A DNA stretch of 64,000 nucleotides, taken from Dermatophagoides farinae. Its lineage: Eukaryota; Arthropoda; Arachnida; Sarcoptiformes; Pyroglyphidae. Location of the stretch: contig NC_134678.1 in NCBI RefSeq assembly GCF_024713945.1, positions 6,696,001 to 6,760,000 on the forward strand, written 5' to 3'. The position numbers were made by a program, and so were the translations under genes. Position 1 is the stretch's first letter. Each line of letters starts with the position of its first letter. This document shows, piece after piece, positions 1 through 12,100 of the stretch. The notes beneath the pieces were generated by a model. That model searched no databases, was not told where the DNA came from, and saw only the letters and a list, made by a program, of their open reading frames with translations.

Positions 1-3000
1 ATGTAAAAAGTTATTTGTTTAATTGATAGGTGGCGCATCTCTTGTATTTCAAAATTATAAATTGTATAAAGGATAATGACGCCTGGTGTTCCAACACCCA
101 AAAATCACCCGATCATTCGATCCTGATGATAGTCAACTGTGTGTTTATCATCATCATGTGATATATCACAACTAATCAATGGTTGGTATGACAAGTGAAA
201 ATAAGAACAGAGAGGAGGAGTAGTAAAAATGAACAGAAATTCCTAGGAATTCTGGAATGGAATAAATATTGGCTGAAATAATAATGTTAATGGTCGTCAA
301 ACACACACACACACGCACGTTTAATGTTTGGCATTGAAAACACCCAAATGAAACCATGAGAATAAATGGTGATGATGATGATGATGATGGGAAATTGGCT
401 CTTGAAACAGAGAAAGAGAAGAAAAAAACTTTGTCACTGTTCGACTTGTAGTTGTCAAATTTTTCCCGAACAAATATACCTGTACAAAAGAATTGGTAAT
501 ACAAACTTTTGAATGAAATCATTTTTTTTACCTTGAATATTTTGTTATATAATTTATTATTCTGAACATATTTTTTTCAATATTTTTGTTTGGTACAGGT
601 TGGAATCATTTATTTGTCCTTGACATTGAACAATATATAATTGCTTGTCTTTTCACGAAAGGATTACATTTTTGATCCGGTGGGTTGGTGGGTTAGTGTT
701 CGATGATAGATATTAATCAAGCAAAGAAAAAACCATTTTCAATAGTGATAATCATTAATTTTTTCGTTGTTTATGAATAGTTAGTTATCAAACATAAAAT
801 AATTTCAATAATACGTGAGCAGCAAATACAATTGTTGATTATAATCATTCATTTTTTTTATGATCCACAATATAATTATTGATGATCCGAAATATCGATA
901 AAAAAGTAACAAATTCTAAATGAACAAAAAATTTTTTTTTTTTTGATTTCCTTTCACCACCTACACATAATTATTGATCTTCGAATCTTTTCATCCGAAT
1001 ATTCTATTGACGTCATCAACGTGTAGTGGTTGGTAGTCGTTTATAAAAAAAACGTTTTCAAATGGAGAAAAAAAAACTATAATCCACACAATAATTCAAA
1101 GGAATATTATCTTGTTTCTGCTGCTACAGTATTATAATTGGTTCTTTATTCGTTTATTTTTTCGAATAAAAAACCAATTGATCGGTTGTCATGACAAGAA
1201 TATTCTTGCATAAAAACCACGCATGTTTAGCATTTTTTTATTATTATTATTATCATTAGAATGTTAATAAATTCATGAAATTTATGCCGGAACCATTGGA
1301 ATATTCTTTGAGCGTGTATATGTAGTGCAGTGTACTGGTATATATGAATAATCAGTATAATGATGTATCTCAATCATTGTATATGTAATCGTTACATATG
1401 ATGATTATGAAAATGTTTGCACTTGAATTCTTTTTTGTTGTTGTTGTTGTTGTTGTTTTGTTATTGATCGAGTAAATTAGCATTCCGTCATGATAATTGA
1501 AGAAAATGAAACAAAAAAATTCGTCCAGAATTTTCAATCGAAAATGTAGAAATTTTTTTTTCAGTTTATTTAACACCTGGATGAAAATCGTATTGAGACG
1601 TTTTCGTATTTTTTGGCCTTAAGGCATACAAACATTTTTCTCTTTATGATGAACTGCATATATAATAATAATAATGTTTTATGACCTGAAAAATATTGAT
1701 TTGTTTGTTCGATGACTCATTCAATAAGAAAACATTGAATAAAAATTTCGATCGAATCAATCAACAGAACAAAAATGAATCAAATTTGAAGTATTCGAAA
1801 AAAACCCATTTTTGATTCCAAATTTTTTTCACGATATCAGATACTATATTTTTTCTTTGGTGTTTTATCTGACAAATTCTCTGATGTGATCATCCATTGT
1901 GTATTCAATCAAGATGGATGGATAGAGATGGTGGAAGAAAAAAACATTGAACAAGAACCAGTTTTGCATTACCATCGACAATATGAAAATCTACCAAACT
2001 TCGACATCAAATCATACACAGAGTAAAACAGTAAGACGATTGATGGTTTTCTCTTCCACGAAAGAAATGTATAGAAACGATGAATATGAGAGAAAGGATA
2101 GAGAGAGAGGAAGAAAATATTGAATAATGTGGACGACCAAGTCAGCCAAGAAAATATTACTTCCATCCATTATGAGAAACAGTATCAACAACAATGGTGA
2201 TGATGACGATTATAATCATCAACTAATTTAAAATACCACCATTATTGCCACGACAAACTAACCAAACCAGTCTTCTACTACCTCTCTCTCTCTCTCCTTT
2301 TTGAATTTTTTTTTTGTTTAAATTGGCTACTCGTATGATAATTCCATCAACGAATTGACCACCTTTGAATATTTGTTTTTTATCTTCATTTGTGTGTGAC
2401 GTTGTAGTGCACCCTCGAGGTATTTCATTTTCTTTTTCTTTTTATTATTCTCACCATTCTATAGCTATATCTTGTCACAAGTAGTTTTTTTTGATATATG
2501 AAACAACGACGACAACAACAAAACAGTAGGTGGAATTTGTCTTTGTGTGTATAATCAAGCCATGTATTCGATATACGGTGTGTATATAGAAAATTTTTTT
2601 TTCTAATTCCTAAAAAGAAACCGCGCCAGTTATTATTTTTATCGTACGTCATACGTTATGAATCGTTGTTGTTGTTAATGTGAATACATAGCAAACAAAC
2701 AAAGAAAAAAAAAAAGAAGATCGATCCAACAACAACGAAAATTCGTTTGTGTTTTCAGCATTCTTCTAGTTTTTCTTTTTTTGTTAGTCTGCTATAATAG
2801 TTGGTGTGTGTGGGGGGGGTCTGTTTAGGTTTGATTCTGTCACATTCTCATTGAAGACAATTATTCTTCGTTCGTTCGTTTGTTCGTTCCATGGCTTCAT
2901 CGTTGTCATAGAGTTTTGATTTTTTATTTCAGTGGTTCATATATGAAAAAAGACGGAACAACCAATCACCAACACAAACAAAAAATAAAACTTGATCATT

Positions 3001-4789
3001 CATTGTTTGTTATCCATTCGTTTCAGAACGTCTGGGAATTTTTTTTTTTATTTCACCATATATTCATTGTGTGTGTAGTGATTGTGGTTTGTGTGTGTTG
3101 TTTGGCCACACAAACTTATCACACACACAATTCACGCACACACACACATGGATATTATTTGATTTTTGTGTGTACAGAATTCAAAAACAAAAGAATCGAT
3201 CATTTATCGTTTGAATTCATTATTGAAAAAAAATATCTATCAACTCAATAAAATTTACTGCTCAAAAAATTGAAATGTAAAATTAATCATCATCATCAAC
3301 ACCGAAAAAGGTAAGCAACCTAAATTATAATCAATGACCTGCATCATTTGAAAATTCGTCATCATTAAGATATCCCGTTATACAAGTATGATGATTACAT
3401 ACATAGAGTCAATCTAAACACATAGACATAGACATTTGTATTCATCATTAGTCAGAATTATTCAATATATGAATATATACCTTTTAAGATAAACGATTTT
3501 TTTTCTGAATTTTTCAAACTAAGAAATTTATCTGTTGTTGTCAAACAAATTATTAGACAACAACACAAGGGCATCACAAAAAAAATGTCGCCATTATTTT
3601 AACAAAAATATTTTTTGATATATTCATTCATGTATTCAATACACATGTATATATATTTTTTTATAGGAAGAGAAAAAATGAGAGACTGTGTATATGTGTG
3701 TGTAAGTGTTTGGATCATTGGTTCGTTTTTTTTCGTTCATGTATGGCGCCCATTCAAAATATATAGCACACAATATAACATATAAATTACGACATCAACA
3801 TGCAATACTTGAATGAGAAATATAGAGATAGAATATTAGCCATCGGTTATACCTTTGTATACAGAGAAGCATAGCATAGCATACATTCCTAATGGCCACA
3901 GTTAACATACCATACATACACACAGGTGTATAAATCTAGCATTTTTTTGTTCAATCGGATCTTGTACTAAGAGAGAGAGAGATAGAGAGAGAGAAAAAAC
4001 CCTTAAGCTTTGTTTTTCATTTAATCTATTGATCCATTCATCGATACATTGATTCATCATCATTAGATTCATTAGATTTTCATTCATATAAAATAAAATA
4101 AAAAATTTTAGCTGGAAATTTTTTTTTGTCACCACTTTAGAATTAATTAAAATACAATGATCATTATGTGGATATCTCGTATGTTTCCGGTTTACATTTT
4201 TCTCTTTTTTTTTGTTTCTTTGCTAATTCAACCTTGATTTATGTCTTCCATTTGGTATTTGTTTGTAAATATCTCATTTACAGGTAATTTGCAAAAAAAA
4301 AAATTTTATACTTTTCTTTAAAGAAAAAATAATTTGATAGTGAACCAAATAGGATAGCAAAAAAAAAATTTAATCAATTGAGTAAATTTGAGCAGATATA
4401 TTTTTTTGTTACGATTTTGGAATTTTATCATTATAATTGGATGCAAAAAATCGAGATAATTAATGTTGATGAAAACAACAAAAAAACAAAAAAAAAGATT
4501 TTCTAATTGTACACGTCTTTTTGTCTCTTTTTTCTTTGCTCTTAGATATGTACTCAAAGCATAATTTCAATGATTAAGCTAATAAAAATTATCATCCATC
4601 GTCATCATCATCCTCATCATCGTCATTAAAGATTGATGATCTACACAGAAACAAAGTATTCATCACATTCTCAGGTCAAAACTTTACAAAGCATCCGTGT
4701 CTTTGTTTGTTGGTTTGTTTGTTCAAGCCCATATATATATTTTATTATTACACACTGCACGCAAAGTTTAAAGGCAAATAAAAAAAAAA
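1..4789. other. Non-coding upstream region, repeat-rich
   Basis: I see no convincing coding exon here. The open frames present are AT-rich or run through CA/GT and ATG repeats and show no domain. Visible items are a CA tract near 300-316, GAT repeats near 369-390, a TGACGTCA palindrome at 1008-1015, a G9 run near 2811-2819 and GA tracts near 3970-3993. A good splice donor (AAAAAG/GTAAGC, exon end 3310) could close a 5' untranslated exon of the downstream MAP3K gene. A CAG at 4281-4283 is one possible acceptor. Both are guesses without transcript support. Confidence 0.5.
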
Positions 4790-7700
4790 ATGTCAACTTT
4801 AAAACGTACTTTAAAACGTGGTGGCCGTGACCGTAATAACATTGGTTCATCAGTGTTGCCTGATGATGATGTACAGGGAATATTTCGTCAACTTGAATCG
4901 CCACATTTTTTAAATTATGATGAAAAAAATCAACAACAATCATTATCAACATCACCGAAACTCTCACCGACCAAAGAAACTTCTATTATTCACAATTATA
5001 ACAATGGCGATTCACCGAGGTTAGTGAACTTTTTATTACATTTTTTTGTGTTTCTATATAAGTTTATCTTTTTCTCAAATATTCTCATTCAATTCTACAG
5101 GTGTGATGGTGATACCGATCATTCTCATCATCATCATCATCAGCTTATATTGGATGTAACTCAAGCACCAGTATCATATAGTAAAAATTCAATAGATCAT
5201 CAACAACGTCTTGATTCCAATAATGATTCATATAATCAACAAGATTCCAGCGGTAATGATAGACCATTTATTCGAGCACATCTATTCCGTAGAAGCTTTT
5301 CATTGGATGATATTGTTCAATATCAGAATCGAATATCTTGTGAACATCATGATCATGAAAATATTGATCCAAATATGATGATTGATCATTATGGACAACC
5401 ATATATCCATCATAATCAAAGTACAATGGATGTTCATCTTCATCATATTCGACATTCACAAAATCCACATGGAAAAATATCTCATCATCAGAATTGGTTA
5501 GGCGGTGTATTTGGCTGTTTCAAACCGATCATTGGTATTATAAGCAGTAAAGGATTCAAAGATGGAAAACATAATTGTGAGATTCCATATGAAAATTTGA
5601 AAGATATGCAATTTTTGGGCAGTGGTGCACAAGGTTCAGTATATGTGGCCACATTGAATCAAGAATTGGTGGCAGTGAAAAAGATGCGTGATAAATGTGA
5701 AACAGAAATCAAACATTTACGAAAATTGAATCATAAAAATATTGTCGCCTTTAAAGGTGTATGTACACAAAGTGCCAATTATTGTATTGTGATGGAATTC
5801 TGTCCATATGGACAACTTTATGAATATTTGAAGAAATGTGAATTCATGCCACCAGCTCAAGTGATCGATTGGTCACATCAGATTGCTTCTGGAATGAATT
5901 ATCTTCATCAACATAAAATAATACATCGTGATCTTAAATCTCCTAATGTTTTAATATCTCATAATAGTGTTTTGAAAATATCGGATTTTGGAACTAGCCG
6001 ACAATTAAGCGATTGCTCAAAGATCATGTCATTTGCCGGTACGGTTGCTTGGATGGCACCCGAAGTTATTCGTTCTGAATTATGTTCGGAAAAAGTAGAT
6101 ATTTGGAGCTTTGGTGTTGTCATGTGGGAACTTTTAACATTAGAGATTCCTTATCGTGATTTTGAACAATCTTCTATCATCTATGGTGTAGGCAACGCTA
6201 ATCTTAGTCTTCCATTGCCGGAATCCTTTCCAAAAGGATATAGACTTTTGATGCAAATGAGCTGGAAGAACAAACCACGTAATCGTCCATCATTTCAACA
6301 GATAATCGCACATATAGAGATTGCTTCTAGAGAATTTAGCGATTTTAAATTGGAAGAATTTTGTGACAAACAACGACAATGGAAAGAAGAAGTTCGACAT
6401 GCATTATCACAGACAAGAATTAATTTCAACAATCAACATTCTTTATCGAGTAGTTCACAGGTTGCTGGTTCACCTGTGTCACAATGTTCAGATCATTTAA
6501 GATCGAAAAACAAGAAAAAATCATTAAATCATCTTGATCAATTGGATCCAACTGCTCATCTTGATCTGGATGAACCATTACAATCAGCATTACAAAGTGC
6601 CATGATACGTAAGACTGCCAGCCTTTATACCGATATGGTAAAAGTGATTGAGTCGTTAGTAGAAAGAGAACGAAAACTATGTGAAAGTGAGAATGGTGGA
6701 AGCCAGAATGGTGCAGAATTTTCTGAATCGGCTCGATTACCACGAAAACCATTGACGGAAAAACTTTTGGAAAAAGCACTCAACGATCCAATTTATAAGA
6801 GTGCACTAGAACTAAGTCGCGAATCATCAAAGGTGACTAACAATGACTTATGTGATAGTTTGGTACGTTTTCATCTTGATTGTATGATTATCATAATGTT
6901 AATAATAATAACTTTTTTGCTTGACAAACATTAGTTTGTCCGAGCTTTAGAAAGTCCAATACGTCAACGTGGTGGATCACAATATGGAAGTGTCAAAGCA
7001 AAACTGAGAAGACGTAATCGAAGATTGAATCAATGCTATTCATCATCATCGAAAGATATCAGTTTTAGTATGGCCGATTCTCAGGATACGACAGCACAAG
7101 AACCTTCTATCGCATTGGATGATTGTAATGATTTGATTGCTGTTCAGATTGATACAGCAAATAAACCAAATGAACAAGATTTGAGTATCACAAATCAAAG
7201 TAACAATCAAGTACCAATGATTCGTGGTGTACCACAACGACGTACATTCGATTCTGGTTATGGTGAAGGACAAAGTTGTGTATCATCACCAATTGCAGAA
7301 CCAAAGAAAAATGGCTATAATGGTAATGGTGGAAATATTAGTGCTAGTTCAGCAAATACATCAGCTTCACTTTCTGGTCAACGAATGAGAGCTAGATTGC
7401 GCCGACAAAAAGCTATCGATCGTGGTTCGTGTCCATCATCCGCACAATCATCAAGTAGATCTCGACCAATGTCATCTAGTTATCATCAACAATTATATAC
7501 GGCAAATAGCTCAACAGATTATGAAGATAATGATTACGATGATGATCGTAGTTTATATTCAAGACGTTCCAGTTCCGTTGGACGAATACAGGAATTTAGC
7601 TGTCATGCATATGGACGATTGAGAAGAAAAACATCAACCACTAGTTCGAGTGATAATAATGATGATGATGATGAAGATATTGATGATGAAGGTAATACAA

Positions 7701-7972
7701 GTAGCAGTGGTAATGAAGAAAATGATCGAGAAAAAGCACATAATATAGCCATAATTAAACGAAAATTGAAAGCATCATTACCACCACCAGGACGAAGAAG
7801 TGCAACAGAACGAAGACCATATAGTGGTGGCCATCACCACCACCACCATCACCATCATCATCATCATGCAACATCAAATAATAAATATTTGACATCAACA
7901 GTTAAACAACAACATACAATGACAACATTGAATGATAAAGTGGGTGACTTAAGCCCAAAGATTATTACTTGA
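4790..7972 (+). CDS. wnd: DLK/LZK-type mitogen-activated protein kinase kinase kinase (MAP3K12/13, wallenda)
   Basis: Three exons join at 4790-5019, 5101-6862 and 6935-7972 (GTTAGT..CTACAG and GTACGT..TTAG) to give 1,009 residues. In Drosophila and vertebrates this family activates JNK/p38 in axon injury and synapse growth. A Cys-rich segment (GCFKPIIG) precedes the kinase domain at about residues 240-490. It has the glycine loop GSGAQGSV, catalytic lysine in VAVKK (about 269), HRDLKSPN (about 352), DFGTS (about 375) and APEVIR, so it looks active. Downstream, RHAL and then LYTDM..VIESLVERERKL (about 577-605) match the DLK/LZK leucine-zipper region, with a low-complexity insertion between them. 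The C-terminal third is Ser/Asp-rich and carries 12 consecutive His codons. The ATG at 4790 is the first in frame. The first intron is 81 bp, stop-free and in frame, so intron retention would still be translatable. DLK versus LZK cannot be separated, as arthropods have one ancestor of both. Confidence 0.93.
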
Positions 7973-9111
7973 AAATAGATTGTATTCTCATTATTTAATC
8001 ATCATCGATTCATTTCATCATCACAATGACGAAAATTCAGAATTGCACTTTGTGTTTCATTGGTTTTTCTTTTCTAGGTACCATTGTTAACATTTCATTT
8101 GAATATCGTATATTGTGGAATTCCTCAATACTCATCAATTCTTAATTTTGATTTCTGAATTTTTAAGCAATTTTTTTTTACTGCCCTTGATATTTATATA
8201 GTAAATGTTTACACAACAATCATTCCATTCTATGCTTCTTATATTCCGCGTTCAAACAAAAAAAAATGAATTTTTTTATGTACTCATCAAATCACACCAC
8301 ACACACACATGTTTCCTTGTTGATCGAAATTATTTCGAATTCTTATTTAATTTATATTTATTGAAATTATCAAATGTGAAAAATATTTATGAGAATTTTA
8401 TTTTGAAAACAATCTAAATGCCCGAACATATATGTTTTATTGATGAATAAATTAAAATTCAATCTTTTTTTTTGACAATTTTACCTCGTAAATCGAAATC
8501 CTAACATTTTAATGAAAAAAAAAATAATGTACGGATAAAGTTTTCATTCAAATTTAACAAAAAAAACGATTGAAATTGTTCAATTTAACAAAAAAAAAAT
8601 CTTTGTATTTTTTTTACTTTGAACTTCAATGAATGTGAATATATCATAAAAAATAAAATAATGAAAATCATAATAATAATCAACAAACAAAAAAAAATGT
8701 ACAATAAATGATCAGGCAAATTGCCTTTCTGTCTGTGTCTTTCTGTCAATCACAATACGGACAGGAGTAGAAAAAAACTTGAAAAAAAACCTTCGAAAAA
8801 ATAATGGGATAAAATACATGGTATTATAGTGGTAAAAAAAATTAATGATTAAATGTGTGTGTGTGTGTGTGTGGAGGTTGAAAATATTGGGTATGACCAT
8901 AGTGAATGAAGAGAGGATACAAAATAGTCAAAATCGCCTTGGCCCAATCGCTACAATCATCAATTTTTTCTGATTATTATTATTCGATCTATCGAACATC
9001 GATAAATTATAAAGATTGGAGGCTAAAAGATGATAATGATGATGATGTCAATCGAACAACGTATGGCACTTGTCTAATATATTAGGTGTGTTCATTGTGT
9101 ATAGGAAAAAA
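7973..9111. other. Convergent intergenic region / 3' UTRs
   Basis: This lies between the stop codons of the kinase (+) and the myosin (-). It contains polyadenylation hexamers on both strands at 8436-8451, a GT tract near 8854-8873 and several A/T runs. No coding exon is evident. It probably consists mostly of the two 3' UTRs. Confidence 0.55.
8436..8451. terminator. Mirrored polyadenylation signals
   Basis: The sequence TTTATT-GATG-AATAAA gives a canonical AATAAA on the plus strand (8446-8451), 474 nt after the kinase stop. It also gives one on the minus strand (8436-8441), 670 nt after the myosin stop. Use by either gene is inferred from position only. Confidence 0.45.
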
Positions 9112-12100
9112 TCAAGTTGATTGATCGCTCAATGATTTATCCTCTTGATTTCCATTTATTTGTTGTGATGAACTTCTTCCGCTTTTGAAATGTTGTTCGA
9201 TTTCAATATATTGGCTTATTAAACGAGATATTTCATGAGCCTATTGATTTTTTTTTTTTTTTTTGGAAAAATGGTCAATATATAATCAGTGAATATTGTT
9301 CATTATTATATAATGGATATTTTTCGTGTACCTGATCGGTTTGGATTCGTGTAATTTTTTGTACCATTAGATTACCACATTTCATGTCCAAATATAGTGT
9401 TCCATCTTCGGAACGAACTTTTCGTGTGGAAATCACTTCAGAGAATGGATGACGCCAAACTTTTTCCTGAACAACGTGAACAATTTGAGAAAAAAAAACA
9501 AAGATTGACAGTTAGAAATTGAAATGAATAATTTCACCGACTAATAATCACTTACATGTGTTGCCATATCAAGAAAATGGACACCATCTTTATTCAGAGC
9601 CAATATATGGTCCAAATGAGTGTGAAAATCGTTTTGAATTCGCTGGAAATTTTCATTGAGAGAAACAAAAAATAAATGTTGTTGTTCAATGAGAAAAAAA
9701 CAAGATATTTACTTTGACTGCAAAAAAACAAGATCCAAATAATGGCCATTTCTGTAAAATGTCCAAACATTGTGCTTTCGCTTCTATTGGTGACAATGCT
9801 GACATATCATTCCAATGATTTTGAACCATTTCTACCCATTGCATTGGTTTTATTGCCCGTAACGCTAGAACAGGTTTAGGTAGTAGATATTTTATCTCAT
9901 CTTTTGTTGGCATTTGTTCTAATTCAGCAGCTCGATGTAATAATGATGCGATACGAGCAATTTGTTGCATAATATCATCGGATAATTTTTCTCCATGTAT
10001 CTGTATGAGTAGACCTTCAAGATAATCGGGTGCCACTTGATTGAATACAACTTCAATGTAAAGATGACTATCAAGTCTTAATGGGTAATACCATACAGAA
10101 CGACAAAATATTAGATAAAATAATTGACCATTTTTCAATAGTTCAGTTGTCACATCCAATATATATTCATCTTTATTCAATGGCATTGTGAATGGATCTG
10201 AAAGGGAAAAAAATGCCATTATATTATCATTACAGTCAAAAAAAAAAACGAAGAAAACATATTAAATTGTTGAATACAAACCTCCTTCGATGATACAATA
10301 AAGTGAAAATTCTTCCATTTCTAATGAATTAGTAACATTGAGCATGAGACAAATTTCTTCAATTATATCATTCACGACTGTCGTACAAGATGTACTTAAA
10401 ATACGTTCAGTACCACCAGGAAGTCGATACATTTGTCGTTTAGATGTACGGCCAGCTGATATGGCTGCAATCTCTTCAATACTGGGAACATTTTTTCGGC
10501 CACCAAATTTAAATGTTTTCTTTAGATTTTTTAATGTTATATTTGCCGTAACATGGAATGCACGACGTTTATCATAAGCGGCCGTTTCGAGGTATTTAAA
10601 TAGATATGGTCGTAATGTTTCAGAGCAATCAAAATATGCGGTTATGATTGAAAATAATCTCCATCCTCGTTGACAGCTATCACTGTTAATTAGATAAAAA
10701 AAATAAAGTCCGTAATGTAAATGACTCATCAATTGATTAGCAAAATTTTTTTTTTACTACTTACAGTTTTGGACTTTTATTACTCGTTGTCTGCTTCATT
10801 AGTTGACAATAAACTTCATCACGAATCTGTGGATAGCGATGACAGTTCTGTAGATTTTTTTTTATTTTTTGACGAAATAGAAATAATATAAATTAGAAAA
10901 AGATGTAATTACCAGAACTTTAAAAAAATATATATAATAACCGGTGACCTATATATACAAAGGTAACACCACAGACAACCAACTTACCAATAGGATTGTA
11001 TAAACACAATCAACTTCATTCTGATTTTTAAGCATTGGTAAATCTCCCATATAACGCATGATTGCTATAATAGATATGAAACAAAACAAAAAAAAATATT
11101 TTAAAAAAAATTAAATGAATAAATGAAATGAATGAATGAATGAATGACAATAATGATCAACATTGCGAAACAAACAAAACAACAGAAAAAAAAATCACAC
11201 AAATGAATGAACATCAAGGAGAAAAAAAAAGGAACTTGTATGATGAATGTAAAAATATACAATACATAAGGGAAACCCTTGTCAAATGTTCTATTTAATG
11301 ATTAATATTGGCATTATTCATTCATTTTTCTCATTGAGAATTTTTTTTTTACTGCTTTAATTATACACACAGGCACATCATTAGACATACAATTTTACAA
11401 CTAGGGTAATAATCACACATTTCATTGCATAAATAGGTTGCTAAACACAATATACTATAGTAATAGTAATATATGAGAAAAGAAAAATACAATATTTACC
11501 TGAAAAACATTCGACGGAAACTTTGTTTAACTCCGGTGGTAACATTAATAATGAGGATTGAATCGATGTCTGATAATTATAATAATTATATCATGAATGA
11601 TGAACAAGATGGAAAAAAAACATTGTTGAAAACAAAATTATATATGGTTATTATTGAAATGGATTCTAGACATATTTACCTTTGAATATTTAACCAGATT
11701 GGCAAATTCACTCCACGTCCAATCATTTGTAGAATCGGTATTATTTTTACTTTTAATTTTTGAACTACGTTTTGATTTTAAATTTTCAATCAATTTTATT
11801 GAACCACGAATTGAATTGTTATTATCTTTGAGATGACCACGTAAATCATATCTATATATCAAAGTGAAAAAAAATAATTGATGATAAAAAAAAATTCGGC
11901 AATCATTTTCAAATGATTTACTTACTTATTAAGACTTTCACGAAAATTAAACAATGCAAATTGTAGTAATGAAAAATTTCCATTTGTATCACCATTCAAT
12001 GACATGGTGCCTGTATTGGGTGTTGAATCACCATTTTTGATTGTTCCACCATTTTCATCGGCAAATTGATCCTATAAATAAAACAATTGTGACATTTTTT

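Noticed and set aside
1008-1015. TGACGTCA in the left arm as a functional CRE
   Set aside because: It is a single isolated match 3.8 kb from the nearest start codon; about one chance match per window or two is expected.
2880-3251. 123-codon open frame on the plus strand
   Set aside because: Composition is AT-rich with CA-repeat-encoded residues (THTHG..). There is no domain and no splice context, and it looks like a chance frame.
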